NCBI RefSeq assembly: GCF_004664715.2
Contig: NC_051069.1
Coordinates: forward strand, 2,093,501 to 2,157,500
DNA from: Peromyscus leucopus
Lineage: Eukaryota; Chordata; Mammalia; Rodentia; Cricetidae
Direction: 5' to 3'
Length of the DNA stretch: 64,000 nucleotides
Shown here: piece after piece, positions 11,293 through 21,540 of the stretch
Numbering within the stretch: position 1 is the stretch's first letter
Layout: each line of letters opens with the position of its first letter
Notes under the pieces: model-generated
The model's database searches: none
Told to the model about the DNA's origin: nothing
The model's input: only the letters and a program-made list of their open reading frames with translations
Position numbers and translations under genes: made by a program

Positions 11293-11740
11293 CTATTAAT
11301 ACATATATATTTTTTTTATTTATTTATTTTTAAGTCCTGCTTACATCTCGACACATCTGGGAGAATCAAACAAAAGCAGTGTAAAAGGCTTTTGGAACTA
11401 TAAAATTGATGAGCAGAGTCACCCAGAAAAGGCAGAGTAGCCTCAGCTGCACATGAGAACCATCTGGAAGCTTCCAGAGAAGACTGGTGGCCTGACAGAG
11501 CACAGAAACTGAGCCACAAAGAAGTGGGAAACTGGTATCTGATTTTGAGTGACTTTAATGCAGAGTATAGAATACCATTTAAATGATGGGTGTGACTAAA
11601 GAGGCCAGAGTGAGAAAAATCTGGGAGGAAAGGGACTGTTTTCAGATTCTCCACACTGAGCAAAGTGGGTTTCTACCTACCTTTAACAAAGCACCAAGTA
11701 CATGACGTGGACGTATTGAAAGTGTTGAAAAGGGGGAAAT

Positions 11741-12110
11741 GGGCCTGGAGTGATGGCTCAGCTGCTGGGAGCACTTGTTGCTCTTCTAGAGGACCTGGGC
11801 TGGGTTCCCAGCACCCACACAGTGTTCACAGCCATCTATAACTCCAGATTCTGAGCCCCAAGAGATCCAACATCTTCTCACTTCTTCAAGTATGCATGTG
11901 ATGTACATAAAGACATGCAAGCAAAAACTCCTATAGATAAAATAGTTTTTCGAGACAGGGTTTCCCTCTGTAGCCCTTGCCTGGAATTCACTATATAGAC
12001 CAGGCTGGCCTCGAACTCAGAGATCCGCAGGCCTCTGCCTCCAGGTGCTGGGATTAAAGGCGTGGCCACCACCGCCTGGCTGATAAAATTAATACAATTT
12101 TAAAAATCCA
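11741..12110 (+). mobile_element. B2 SINE interrupted by a B1
   Basis: Head 'gggcctggagtgatggctca' and body to 'ccaacatcttctca'. The 3' tail (tagataaaat ... aatacaattttaaaaatc) is split by the reversed B1 at 11944-12081. Confidence 0.85.
11944..12081 (-). mobile_element. B1 SINE nested in a B2 tail
   Basis: Reversed B1 from 'cgagacagggtttccctctg' to 'ccaccaccgcctggct', flanked by gataaaat at 11936-11943 and 12082-12089. Confidence 0.9.
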
Positions 12111-12947
12111 AAGAAAAAATTTAAGTACAAAAAAAAAAAATACTTAAACACAATGACAAATTCAAGGTGGGAGGGTTAAGAGCTATTTTTGGTTTTGGTT
12201 TTGGTTTTTTTTTGTATTATTCTGGATTATCTAATTTAAAAAAGGAAAACACTTCACCTTTATGACCAGGAAAACACTAAACTACTATTCCAGAGGAGAA
12301 GGGCTGCCACACAGGCCACTCGTGTTATGCAGCTTAGGACCAGAGGCTGTAAAACACTGAGGTCCTTTCATTCTTTCAGAAGAATGACTGATTAAATAAA
12401 TCAATAATCCACATGCGCTCTAAGCCGCCATTCAATCTTTTCATTAAAATCTCAGGCCATCAACACTAATAATGACTTTTTTTCTGCACTTCATGCACGA
12501 TCAACAGTTTAGTTTACATGAGTTCCTCGGCCTCTGAACACCTAAGATGACTGAGCTGGCAGGCAAGTACTATACAGGCATCGACTAGCTTTATTCCATA
12601 CTTGATATCATAGCTGAAAAATGGGCAGGAGTGCCTTAATGACAAACACTGTTTTAACGGCTGAGACAAATGAGCGTTCTGAAATAAAAACAACATACGA
12701 TCCCTGACACTAGATGCTATTCCAGCAAGGGTCGGGAGGCTTTCCAATGCAGCTACAGCGTGGTAACAAATACAAGAACAATGCAGTGAGCTGTGCATTC
12801 TCAAAGTACACTTGACATAGTGAGTGTATCAGGAGAAACCACTGTGCTCCAGAGGAAAAATGCCTGGTGTAAATGCTTCCTACAAATGTACAAGCGAGAC
12901 AGGCAGCAAGTAGTACTTTAGGAAATAACACTTCTCCAACAGCCTTC

Positions 12948-13095
12948 AGAATTTATTCAACCAACATCTGAGCACAAAATACTTGCCCCAGGCTGTTAGA
13001 GGTGTAAGGACTACATCCTGGGACTTCACTGATCCTTACACTGGATCTTTCAGTCTAGCAGGCACATAAGAAACACCTGTGACAATCCTGGGCTC
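12948..13095 (-). mobile_element. LINE-2 3' end fragment
   Basis: 'aatttattcaaccaacatct', 'gagcacaaaatacttgcccc' and 'agtctagcaggcacataaga' follow the antisense of the mammalian-wide L2 3' end. Old copy. Confidence 0.5.
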
Positions 13096-13239
13096 AAAGT
13101 CCACCTTTCACCACAGTTTTGTTAGTGACTAACATTCAACATACTAAAATTTAAAGCAGGTAGAAGAGCAGAACAACCATTCACTGGGACTGAACTACTC
13201 AAAATGTGCTCTAAGGCTACTAATTACATTATCTTAGTT

Positions 13240-13242
<3 letters not shown>

Positions 13243-13277
<35 letters not shown>
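13243..13277. repeat. (TG)n microsatellite
   Basis: About 17 TG units, followed by a short (CA)n. Confidence 0.95.
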
Positions 13278-13280
<3 letters not shown>

Positions 13281-13310
13281 TGTATACACACACATACATA
13301 TTTGATTTTT

Positions 13311-13472
13311 TTTTTTTTTTTTTTTGGTTTTTCGAGACAGGGTTTCTCTGTGTAGCTTTGCGCCTTTCCTGGAGCTCACTTGGTAGCCCAGGTTGGCCTC
13401 GAACTCACAGAGATCCGCCTGGCTCTGCCTCCCGAGTGCTGGGATTAAAGGCGTGCGCCACCAACGCCCGGC
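13311..13472 (-). mobile_element. Young B1 SINE
   Basis: Full-length reversed B1 of the 'ctttgcgcctttcctggagc' type with a T-run tail, flanked by 15-bp direct repeats acatatttgattttt at 13296-13310 and 13473-13487. Inserted at the tail of the next B1. Confidence 0.95.
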
Positions 13473-13488
13473 ACATATTTGATTTTTT

Positions 13489-13627
13489 GAGACAGTTTCC
13501 CTGTGTAGTTTTGGTGCCTGTCCTAGATCTCACTCTGTAGACCAGGCTGGCCTCAAACTCACAGAGATCTTCCTGCCTCTGCCTCCCAAGTGTTGGGATT
13601 AAAGGTGTGCGCCACCACCGCCCAGCT
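13489..13627 (-). mobile_element. B1 SINE
   Basis: Reversed B1 of the 'ttttggtgcctgtcctagat' type; older than its left neighbour, which landed in its tail. Confidence 0.9.
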
Positions 13628-14349
13628 ATAATAATTTTTTAAAGTTTTACAAAATAAACACATAATATATGTTATTTTCTCACAAAAATATTAGATATCA
13701 GATGCTTGACCAAACCAAAATTACAAATTATACTTACTCCTATAGGTGGAAATTCTACATCTGTTTTGTTTTGTTTTAGCCTATATGCACTGAAAATTAG
13801 TTTCAACACCAATTAATGATACTTAATTCTGACTGCTGCATTGATTTGCTAACACATAATTTGCTGAAGTTTAGAGGTGATTTTGAATGTTGAAAATCTA
13901 GAAGAAATCAGATACAGTATCTGAAACAAGGCAGGGAGGCATTGGCTCTACCTGTTTAACAGCTTTCTTAACACACACCCAAGTAATACGATAGTAACTC
14001 TCAATGGGAGCAGCTTTCATCTAGGTTACTTATTAAAAAGTTCCCAGGAAAGAGACTGTAAAGAAACTGAGAACTAATCCAGAATGCAAACTGTTTTGAT
14101 ATTAGCTACATGTTATTACAAATACCAGAACCCACTACAACATGATCAATACCACAGACTTTTGTCCTTGAAACTATGCCTTTAAAAAATTCTATATATA
14201 AGATTATAGACTCCTTTTCCTCTTCCCTGAGCATAATCATTTAACATATTTTAGGTGGGGAGAGGAGAGTGACAGAGATTGAACCCACGGGCTGACCCAG
14301 TGAGCTTTACCTCCAGACGGAACATACATCCTTTTAAGATAGATTGATG

Positions 14350-14382
14350 AATGTATGTATGCATGTATGTATGTATGTATAT
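14350..14382. repeat. (ATGT)n microsatellite
   Basis: About eight ATGT units with one GCAT interruption. Confidence 0.9.
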
Positions 14383-14888
14383 GCACAGAACTACAAATAC
14401 AAAGAAAAATATGTCAAAATCAAACAAGAAAAGCATGTGTTAACTGAATAAATTAGGTGGCATATCAATGCTAAAATCATTAAGTTAACTTGAGACTATG
14501 ATTAATACATGGCTTGTAAGCTATCACAATACACCAAATAAATGATGTGAATCAGTAACCTATACAAAACATGTTCATTCCTGCCATATTTCTTTCCCAT
14601 TATGAAACAACTGCTTCACTGGCAGTTTCCAAGGTGATACCAATGTATCGCTCAAGTTTAAAAGCCACAGATTTTCAAGATAATATTGCTAATCTTCTAA
14701 ATTCTATCTCCATGTTGCCATAACTACTGACCCAGGAAATGCTTCTCCTTTTTTAATTTCTATCAGCACACCCAGGGAACTCCTGAATCAAGAAATCTCA
14801 AATAGTAAGCTGGCCAGGTCCTAAGACACAGTGCTTAAGGTCAAAATTGAAGGTTCCCTTCTATTTAGATTAATCTAGTCAATCATCT

Positions 14889-15055
14889 TTGGTGGGTTGG
14901 TTGGTTGGTTTTTCCAGACAGGGTTTCTCTGTGTAGCTTTGGCTGTCCTGGAACTCGCTCTGTAGACCAGGCTGGCCTCGAAACCCAGACCCACCTGCCT
15001 GTACCTCCTCAGTGCTGGGATTAAAGGTGTGCACTACTGCCACTGCCTGGCCTAT
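14889..15055 (-). mobile_element. B1 SINE
   Basis: Reversed B1 with a (GGTT)n tail, flanked by the direct repeat tcaatcatct at 14879-14888 and 15056-15065. Confidence 0.93.
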
Positions 15056-15459
15056 TCAATCATCTTACTCCCATTACAATCCTGTATAGACCGGGTCCAG
15101 CAGCAAAGTTATGTTACAATAACAAAATGCCCAGAAGTCCATGACTTATTCTGTCTAGAAACTATAGAGACCAGTCATCAGACAGCTAGTTGTCTACCCT
15201 CTGCCATAGTCCTTCAAAAGCAGGGAGGGGTTGGGGGAATTTGCAATTATTAAAATAAGATTACACTAGTTGGATGTTTTCAACAGTACCTAATTCCCAC
15301 TTATTATAAAAATGTGCATTTGAAAATTACTTTTAGCTATTCACAGCAATCATTCTTTCCTTGGAAATACAACTAAATCGAATTTAAAAGTTATGATATT
15401 AAAAACCTTTAGTATCCCCATACAAAAGAAGCTTAAAACTTCTTGAAGAGCTAATTATT

Positions 15460-15612
15460 ACCGGGTGGTGGTGCCACATGCCTTTAATCCCATCACTCAT
15501 GAGGCAGAGCCAGGTGGATCCCTGTGAGTTCAAGGCCAGCCTGGTCTACAGAGCGAGATCCAGGACAGGCACCAAAACTACACAGAGAAACCCTGTCTCG
15601 GGGAAAAAAAAA
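15460..15612 (+). mobile_element. Young B1 SINE
   Basis: Full-length B1 with A-tail, flanked by the 14-bp duplication aagagctaattatt (15446-15459 and 15613-15626). Confidence 0.95.
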
Positions 15613-16171
15613 AAGAGCTAATTATTTGTGGCTTTTTTTTTTTTTTTGCCTTTATTAGTATGACTGATGATGTCTTTTGAATTTCACTGAAAATTATTAG
15701 ACTGCATAATGGAACAAATGCGAAATAACCAGTCTGTCAAATAAAATACTAAACATAAAGGTTACAGAACTTTTAATACACTAGAAAGAACAGCAAAGAG
15801 CCAAGGGAAGGTGTGTTAGGAATTTCATCAAAACTCTGCCAATTGTGGGGCAAGGTAGACACAGATCAAAGTGTTATTTGATTCTTTAGCACGTCCTACT
15901 ATGAAGGAGCGGTATGCAACATAACTTTGTGCTTTTCTCCAGAATCAATAAAGAACTTGCTCACTTTCTAGTCAACTTCAGCCGAATCTAAAAGGCTACA
16001 AGTTACTCGGAGCCTGGTAACAGCAACTTTTCTTCCTTGACCCAAGAAGGCAGAGTGCCGGAGGGAGACAGCAAAGAGTAGCACCGTATAAACAGGGCAA
16101 GTGGTACAAGAGCAGAGCCAAGTTATATAACCGAAAGTATATTTGAAAATATGTTCAGAACTCGTAACAAC

Positions 16172-16259
16172 CTTTGCCTTTGGTTGGTTTCTTGTTTGGA
16201 GTATCAGTTGAAACAGTTAATTCAATATTATCTGGATCGCCTCCTTCCTCTTCAATAGC
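16172..16259 (-). CDS. Sltm: Sltm coding exon 2 (88 nt)
   Basis: Twenty-nine codons plus one base: AIEEEGGDPDNIELTVSTDT then PNKKPTKGK. It completes the C-terminal helix of the SAP domain (the AIEEEG after exon 1's SRLKQ) and starts the basic/acidic linker. Acceptor 'aatgtag', donor AAAG|gttgtt; the final G joins 'gt' of exon 3 to make glycine. The residues match SAFB-like transcription modulator and differ from SAFB/SAFB2, so the paralogue call is firm. The donor has T at +3 and no G at +5, which is weaker than usual. Confidence 0.95.
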
Positions 16260-17149
16260 CTACATTAGAAAGAGAAGTTAATATGCTACACAAACTATCT
16301 AAACTTATTTTATAAAAATTTAATGAAAATATATTAGCAAACCTCAAGTCTCAAGACATTAGAATTGCCAGTTATTCTACAAACCGACTTCACAAACGAG
16401 TTATTACGCTACACGGGGGTGGGGGTGGGGGGGTCATTAAGTATCAAAATGTCTTGGAACTTGAAATTTCAACGAGTCGATAGTTATATGTCACATATAT
16501 ACTGAACAAGAATCTAATGTTCTATTACAGAAAAGTTTATAGCCACTTAAATAACGAAGAGTTTTCCTAACGTGTATTGCGTACACTTGTTCCCCCTCTC
16601 CGATTCCAAGGCTTCACGTGAATAAACCTGAAAGCTTAGCAGGGCTGAGAACGTAAGATGATTATGCTGATGCAATCAGAAACTAAAAATTAAAAAAATA
16701 AATCAACTAAAAGCCCAGGGGGAGAAGACAAACCTTCCTTCTCATCCACCCATCAACTCCCACTACCGATTTCTCCGAACAGGGGTGAAGAAACGGTTGG
16801 GCACAATTAAACGGTAACTTCGACCAAGTCAGCAAACTAACCATCGCCTCGGAGCCCGAGCGATGCACGCGCTGCGCACCGACCGCAGGCCGGGGTACCC
16901 AGCGCCGCCCCGGGTCTGCAGCACCGCCCTCGGCAGGCCGCGGCGCCGACCGAGAGGATGTCCCGGGGGAGACGCGGGGGGCGCGACCAGCGGCGGCTCG
17001 CGAGGCCGCTGGAAGGCCAGGCTTGTCGCGGAGGCTCCGGCCTCGCGCGCCCGGCACGCACAGGCGCCGCCCGGTCCGCCGCGACCGCGGAAGCGCAGCA
17101 ACCCAGCGGCGCGGCCTACGCTGCCCTGCGCGCAGCGCCGGGGCCTCAC
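16260..17149 (-). other. Sltm: Sltm intron 1 (890 bp)
   Basis: First intron; GC-rich near exon 1 (the CpG island continues to about 16,850), then AT-rich. Contains a G-run cluster at 16415-16433. Open frames here are by-products of GC content. Confidence 0.88.
16415..16433 (+). other. G-quadruplex-like motif
   Basis: Runs G5-T-G5-T-G7; the last run can supply two G tracts, giving four in all. The G-rich strand is the template strand for Sltm. Confidence 0.6.
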
Positions 17150-17990
17150 CTGCTTCAGCCGGGAGACCAGCACCGTCTTGACCCCGTTGATGTCCAAGTT
17201 GCGGCGCTTCAGCTCCGACCTGAGGTCGATGACCCGCAGCTCGGTGATCTTCTTCCCTTCCGCCTGCCCTGAGGCGGCCGAGGCTGCCACGGCCCCGGCA
17301 GCGGCAGCGGCAGCCATTTTGGGAAAGCAGCGCGCTGCCGAGGCAGCGAGTGGGCTGCAGGGCGGCGGCGGCGGAGGAGGAGGCAGCGGCGGTGGAGGCG
17401 GTGGCCGCGGCAGCACCAACTTCCAACCCGGGGCCGGGCGGCCAGCGGCGCCGCGCTACGCTGCGCACAATGAGCCGCTGACCACGCCCCCCCGCGGGGA
17501 CCACGCCCCCCGGCCCGCAGCCCCAGCGCAACCTGCAGCAGCGGCACCCGGATGACGGGTGCGCGTGCGCACTGAGCAAGCATGGCGGGGGCGGAGCTCT
17601 GAACGACTAGCGGCGCTGCCCCTGGCGTGGGCCCCGGACCTTCCAGCGCGTCCGACCGCACAGCTGTCCTTTGCACCGGCGGTCCCCACCTCTCCATTAA
17701 CCATCTTCTCTTCGCGTCCCGCATCTGGAGCCACCGCCACGTGAGAGGCACCCCAGAGTACAGAGAGTAGGCGCGTATCTCCACCGTAGCGAAGGGGGGC
17801 GTGTACGCACGCCAAGCCTCCCCGGAAGAAGCACGGAGTCATCGCGGAAAGGTGGTCGGGGTACACCAGGGAACCTGGGTCGCCGGGTTCCGCCCCCGAA
17901 CGCCCAGAGAAACCTCCTGAGGCTGCGAGCCCCGGGGACCTGTAGGACACTGCCCACTGGCTCTCCCAGGAGACAGTGTCACGCTGCGAC
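16850..17990 (-). promoter_or_regulatory. Sltm: Sltm CpG-island promoter
   Basis: Abrupt rise in GC and CpG density spanning exon 1 and its upstream flank. Two CCACGCCCC boxes (17482-17490 and 17501-17509) fit Sp/KLF sites. A near-palindrome tgcgcgtgcgca (17560-17571) resembles an NRF-1 site, and 'aagcatggcggg' near 17578-17589 resembles a YY1 site. I see no TATA box, as usual for a housekeeping promoter. The start site cannot be fixed from sequence; it probably lies between 17,320 and 17,600. Confidence 0.85.
17150..17317 (-). CDS. Sltm: Sltm coding exon 1: SAP domain, start codon
   Basis: The N-terminus of SAFB-like transcription modulator, a nuclear SAP/RRM protein related to scaffold attachment factor B that represses transcription. 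The exon encodes 56 residues: [18 protein letters not shown], then [17 protein letters not shown] and [20 protein letters not shown]. Residues 22-56 form most of the SAP helix-extended loop-helix fold that binds AT-rich scaffold-attachment DNA. The ATG at 17317 has a strong context (cccaaaATGG: A at -3, G at +4). The donor is CAG|gtgagg. The frame stays open upstream but has no AUG, so this start is preferred. Exons 1-5 join to 190 codons without a stop; RRM and C-terminus lie outside the window. Confidence 0.97.
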
Positions 17991-18540
17991 ATCCTGAAGT
18001 TTAGTTCGTTCTAGGGCTGCCCCTGAAAACCACCAAAAAAACGTCCTCTCCGTGTTGGCCTGTTTGCCCATCCACCCTGGTGGACGTGACGGCTCAATGA
18101 AATTGTTCACAAAAAGAGATTAGTTTTTAAGTACTTGTTTCTCTGATCCTGTGCCGTGTGTGCTGTCTTGCGCCCTCAGCATTTAGAATGTCAAGGACAG
18201 GGGCCTCTTTATGGAGAACCAGCCTGTACTAGTGAGTGTCTCTTCGTAATTTTAGTCAGGATTATGAATCATCACAACATAAGCATTTATGGAATAAACT
18301 GAAAGTTTGATAAAGTTAAGTAGGATACACAAGAACTGGACTAACGCTTACTGGTGGTGGGTTTTGTTTGTTTGCGTCCTTATTTTTACCCCTTTCTCCA
18401 ATTTCCTGCTTTTAAAACTTAAATTGATGAGGTGTAACTGACTTTGGGTTGCCTTTTCTGATGCAATTAGCTCAAATGGAGGAAAACCGGACGTTATAAA
18501 AAGCATACCTGACAGTTCGGTATTTCTTTGTGGCTTTCTT

Positions 18541-18547
18541 TTTCTAT

Positions 18548-18578
<31 letters not shown>

Positions 18579-18580
18579 TT
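18541..18580. repeat. (TTTA)n microsatellite in a B1 tail
   Basis: About nine TTTA units directly at the 3' (left) end of the reversed B1 that follows. Confidence 0.92.
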
Positions 18581-18712
18581 CCGGATTCAGGGTTTCTCTG
18601 TGTAGACCCGGTTGTCCTGGAACTCACTGTGTAAGCCCTGGTTGGCCTGGAACTCACAGAGATCCCCCTGCCTCCTGAGTGTTGGGATTATAAGCGTGCA
18701 CTCCCGCTGCCC
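18581..18712 (-). mobile_element. B1 SINE
   Basis: 'cagggtttctctgtgtagac' to 'gtgcactcccgctgccc'; diverged, with the (TTTA)n tail at left. Confidence 0.8.
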
Positions 18713-19727
18713 TTCTGTCTTTATGGCTTTTAAGGAACTCTCGGATATAACAACCCCCATAGTCCCTCCCAACTCTGTGAGGTAAATCTCCCAGATGCCT
18801 GAAGAGATGAAATGACTTACAAAAGTTCCCGTGGCTTGTGTGTGGCAGAGCTGTGCTAGTATCCAAACCTCCTGATCCTGGGTTCAACTGTCTTAATCTA
18901 CAAATGGGTTTCACACTCACAGGATTTTAGAATTCAAAGGTTCTTAATCTTCCAGACCAATTGCACCTCACTCCATCCCTTCACAGTAAATTAAGATGTT
19001 GAGTTTTGCTTAAGGGCCAACACCTATTGTCCATGTTTGCAGTAAACCTTAGGTTTTATTCTATCATTGTTCTCCCTCTTCCGGATCATCTTCTGTGGAT
19101 ACTTTTAACCAGGGATCTAATTACTAACTCCACATTAATGATATATTCAAAGGGAATGAATTTTTATCCAGCTGTTTCCTTCTAAGGGGAAAAAAGACCT
19201 CTAATAATGGAGTAATCTTGGAAATCTGTGTATTCTCATCTGTTACCTTGAGAAAGATTTCACTTTCCAAAATACAGAGAGTGCTTACCATGAATCTGGT
19301 AAGGAGTAAATAACAGATTATCTTCAGTTCTCAGGAAGTTACCTGCTCTTCCCTATTCGAAAGAACACTGTGGTGAAAATAAAAGCAATGAGATAAAAAT
19401 GACCAGAGACACGACAAACATACTGTATGTTTATTATTTGAGTCGTGGCTCAAAGAAAGGGGCAATAGTAAAGGGACAGTTGGAGCCAACTGATTAGATT
19501 TTGTCATCCCATAAATGTTAAACGTGTGGAACAGAATAGGATTTTGTGGAGAGCCCCTAGTGGAAGTAGATGATGTTATCGTGCCTGCAATGTATTTGCA
19601 AATAATTGGAGAAAGACAAAAATGACATTATGCTGGCAATCAAAAAAATGTGGTAAGATGTTAACAGTTAGGGGAAACAAGTTTGGTAAAGTGTTATTTA
19701 GTCAGATGAAAAGCAAAGGACTGTGCT
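18713..19727. other. Intergenic stretch, nothing assignable
   Basis: About 1 kb upstream of the Sltm CpG island. AT-rich, with no recognised gene or repeat. Confidence 0.5.
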
Positions 19728-19800
19728 GCCTGGAGATGATGCTCAGTGGTAGAGTGCTTGCCAAACATACCCGAAGCCCCAGGCTTGATCCCCAGTGAAG
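19728..19800 (+). mobile_element. ID SINE, diverged
   Basis: 'gatgctcagtggtagagtgc', 'ttgccaaacatacccgaagc' and 'ggcttgatccccag': tRNA-Ala-like A and B box order. Confidence 0.7.
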
Positions 19801-19867
19801 CCAAGCGTGTAAAGTTATTCATTATATACTGTTCAAGTTTTTTTTAAAAAAAAAAAAAAAGTTTCAG

Positions 19868-20030
19868 GGCCAGGTGATGGTAGCACACGCCTTTAATCCC
19901 AGCACTCAGGAGGCAGGGGCAGGTGGATCTCTGAGTTTGAGGCCAACCTGTTCTACAGTGCAAGTTCCAGGAAAGGCTCCAAAAGTACACAGAGACCCTG
20001 TCTCAAAAAAAAATAAAAAAATAAAAAATA
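19868..20030 (+). mobile_element. B1 SINE
   Basis: 'ggccaggtgatggtagcaca' to '(a)nataaaaaataaaaaata' tail. Confidence 0.88.
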
Positions 20031-20087
20031 GTAAGTTGAGGGCCAACAAGATGGCATTTGCTAAGTGACCTAGTGGCCTGAAAACTC

Positions 20088-20224
20088 GAGACAGGGTTTC
20101 TCTGTGTAGCTTTGCGCCTTTTCCTGGAACTCACTTGGTAGCCCAGGCTGGCCTCCAACTCACAGAGATCCGCCTGGCTCTGCCTCCCGAGTGCTGGGAT
20201 TAAAGGCGTGCGCCATCACCACCC
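20088..20224 (-). mobile_element. B1 SINE lacking an A-tail
   Basis: Reversed B1 of the 'gtagctttgcgccttttcct' type, flanked by ggcctgaaaactc (20075-20087 and 20225-20237). There is no T-run at its 3' end, unusual for an intact insertion. Confidence 0.92.
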
Positions 20225-20363
20225 GGCCTGAAAACTCTTCTAAAGGTGGAGGTAAAGAAGAGACTCCAAAAAATTGACCTTCACAAGTGCTCCATGGCTC
20301 GGGCACCCCCATGCATTCAAGACACACACACACAATAATAATAATAATAAATACAATTTGTTT

Positions 20364-20502
20364 ACATAGTAACTCACTATGTATGTAGCCCTAGCTGGCC
20401 TGGAACTCTATGTAGACCAGGTAGACTTAGAACTCATAGAAATATGCCTGCTTCTGCCTCCTGAGAGCTGGGGTTAAAGGTATATACCACCATGCCAGGC
20501 CC
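20364..20502 (-). mobile_element. Old B1 SINE
   Basis: 'gtagccctagctggcctgga', 'gcttctgcctcctgagagct' and 'accaccatgccaggcc' in reversed order. Confidence 0.75.
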
Positions 20503-20528
20503 TAATTTTTTTTAAGAATACTATTCAA

Positions 20529-20742
20529 GCTGAGCGTTGGTGGCACATGCATTTTATCCCAGCATTTGGGAGGCAGAAGCAGGCAGATCTCTGAGTTTGA
20601 GGCCAGCCTGGTCTACAGAGCAAGTTCCAGGATAGCCAGGGCTACACAGAGAAACCCTGTCTCAAAACAACCCCCTCCCAAAAAGAGAGAGAGGAAGGGA
20701 GAGAGGGAGGGAGGGAGGGAGGGAGGGAGGGAGGGAGGAAGA
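20529..20742 (+). mobile_element. B1 SINE with (GA)/(GGGA) purine tail
   Basis: B1 body followed by gagaga and (GGGA)n to 20742. A 15-bp duplication aagaatactattcaa (20514-20528 and 20743-20757) brackets body and purine tract together. Confidence 0.93.
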
Positions 20743-20769
20743 AAGAATACTATTCAAAAAGGAATGAAT

Positions 20770-20920
20770 CAGCCAGGCATGATGGCACACATCTTTAACC
20801 CCAGCAATCAGGAGGCAGATGCAGGTGGATTTCTGTGAGTGCAAGCCAGCCTGGTCTACATAAAGAGTTTCAGATGAGTCAGGGCCATACAGTGAGACCC
20901 TGTCTTAAAAAAAAAAAAAA
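20770..20920 (+). mobile_element. B1 SINE
   Basis: 'gccaggcatgatggcacaca' to 'gaccctgtcttaaaaaa'; the flanks share 'aaggaatga'. Confidence 0.85.
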
Positions 20921-20978
20921 AGGAATGACAATCAAGGACCAGCAAAATGTCTTGCCAAGTAACTGTGCTTAAGCCACC

Positions 20979-21395
20979 AACTCTGAAGTCTCCATCCCCA
21001 GAACTCTGAAGTCTCCATCCCCAGAACTCTGAAGTCTCCATCCCCAGAACTCTGAAGTCTCCATCCCCAGAACTCTGATGCCTCCATCCCCAGAACTCTG
21101 AAGTCTCCATCCCCAGAACTCTGAAGTCTCCATCCCCAGAACTCTGATGCCTCCATCCCCAGAACTCTGAAGTCTCCATCCCCAGAACTCTGATGCCTCC
21201 ATCCCCAGAACTCTGATGCCTCCATCCCCAGAACTCTGAAGCCTCCATCCCCAGAACTCTGAAGCCTCCATGCCCAGAACTCTGATGCCTCCATCCCCAG
21301 AACTCTGAAGCCTCCATGCCCAGAACTCTGATGAGCTCCATCCCCAGAACTCTGATGAGCTCCATCCCCAGAACTCTGATGAGCTCCATCCCCAG
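20979..21395. repeat. 23/24-bp minisatellite, 18 units
   Basis: Fifteen 23-bp units and three 24-bp units. Variants: 'ctgaagtctccatccc' fills the left; 'ctgatgcctcc' and 'ctgaagcctcc' mix in the middle; 'ctgatgagctcc' 24-mers are the three rightmost. Because 23 is not divisible by 3, each strand can stay open in all frames, giving spurious repeat-peptide ORFs. Confidence 0.97.
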
Positions 21396-21491
21396 AACCC
21401 ATGTCAAGTTGTCAGGAAAGAATCAACTCCACAGCTATCCACTAGGCATGTACCATAGCACAAAATGCCCACATTCACACATCATACACAC

Positions 21492-21531
21492 GCATCATCA
21501 TCATCATCATCATAATAATAATAATAATAAA
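21492..21531. repeat. (CAT)n(AAT)n tail
   Basis: Trinucleotide run at the 3' end of the SINE at 20935. Confidence 0.9.
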
Positions 21532-21540
21532 AGGAAAATG

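Larger units (their letters stand above)
5048..16171 (-). other. Sltm: Sltm intron 2 (11.1 kb)
   Basis: Large intron full of SINEs and microsatellites, listed separately. Stretches with nothing recognisable: 5575-6288, 7131-7910, 8059-9333, 12143-12940, 13628-14335, 14384-14878 and 15627-16171. No additional Sltm coding block was seen. Confidence 0.85.
20935..21535 (+). mobile_element. B3/B2-type SINE carrying an internal minisatellite
   Basis: The left end 'ccagcaaaatgtcttgccaa' resembles the tRNA-derived head. The right end 'gaacccatgtcaagttgtca', 'aatcaactccacagctatcc' resembles the B3 body and tail. Between them sits the 417-bp array at 20979-21395. The array monomer resembles the B3 segment 'gagttcgatccccaggaccc'. 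Confidence 0.75.

Noticed and set aside
17318..17419. Proline-rich N-terminal extension of Sltm upstream of the ATG
   Set aside because: The upstream frame is open but starts only at a TTG, while the ATG at 17317 has a strong context and gives the expected family N-terminus.
16707..17579. Long overlapping open frames on both strands in the Sltm CpG island (up to 290 codons)
   Set aside because: High GC removes stops from all frames. Only the Sltm exon 1 frame has domain similarity and correct splice sites.
20979..21395. CRISPR-like array
   Set aside because: Units are directly contiguous with no spacers and the genome is a mammal's.
20856..21407. Repeat proteins of 100-183 residues across the 21-kb array
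   Set aside because: They are three readings of a 23-bp minisatellite. The unit length is not a multiple of three and there is no gene context.
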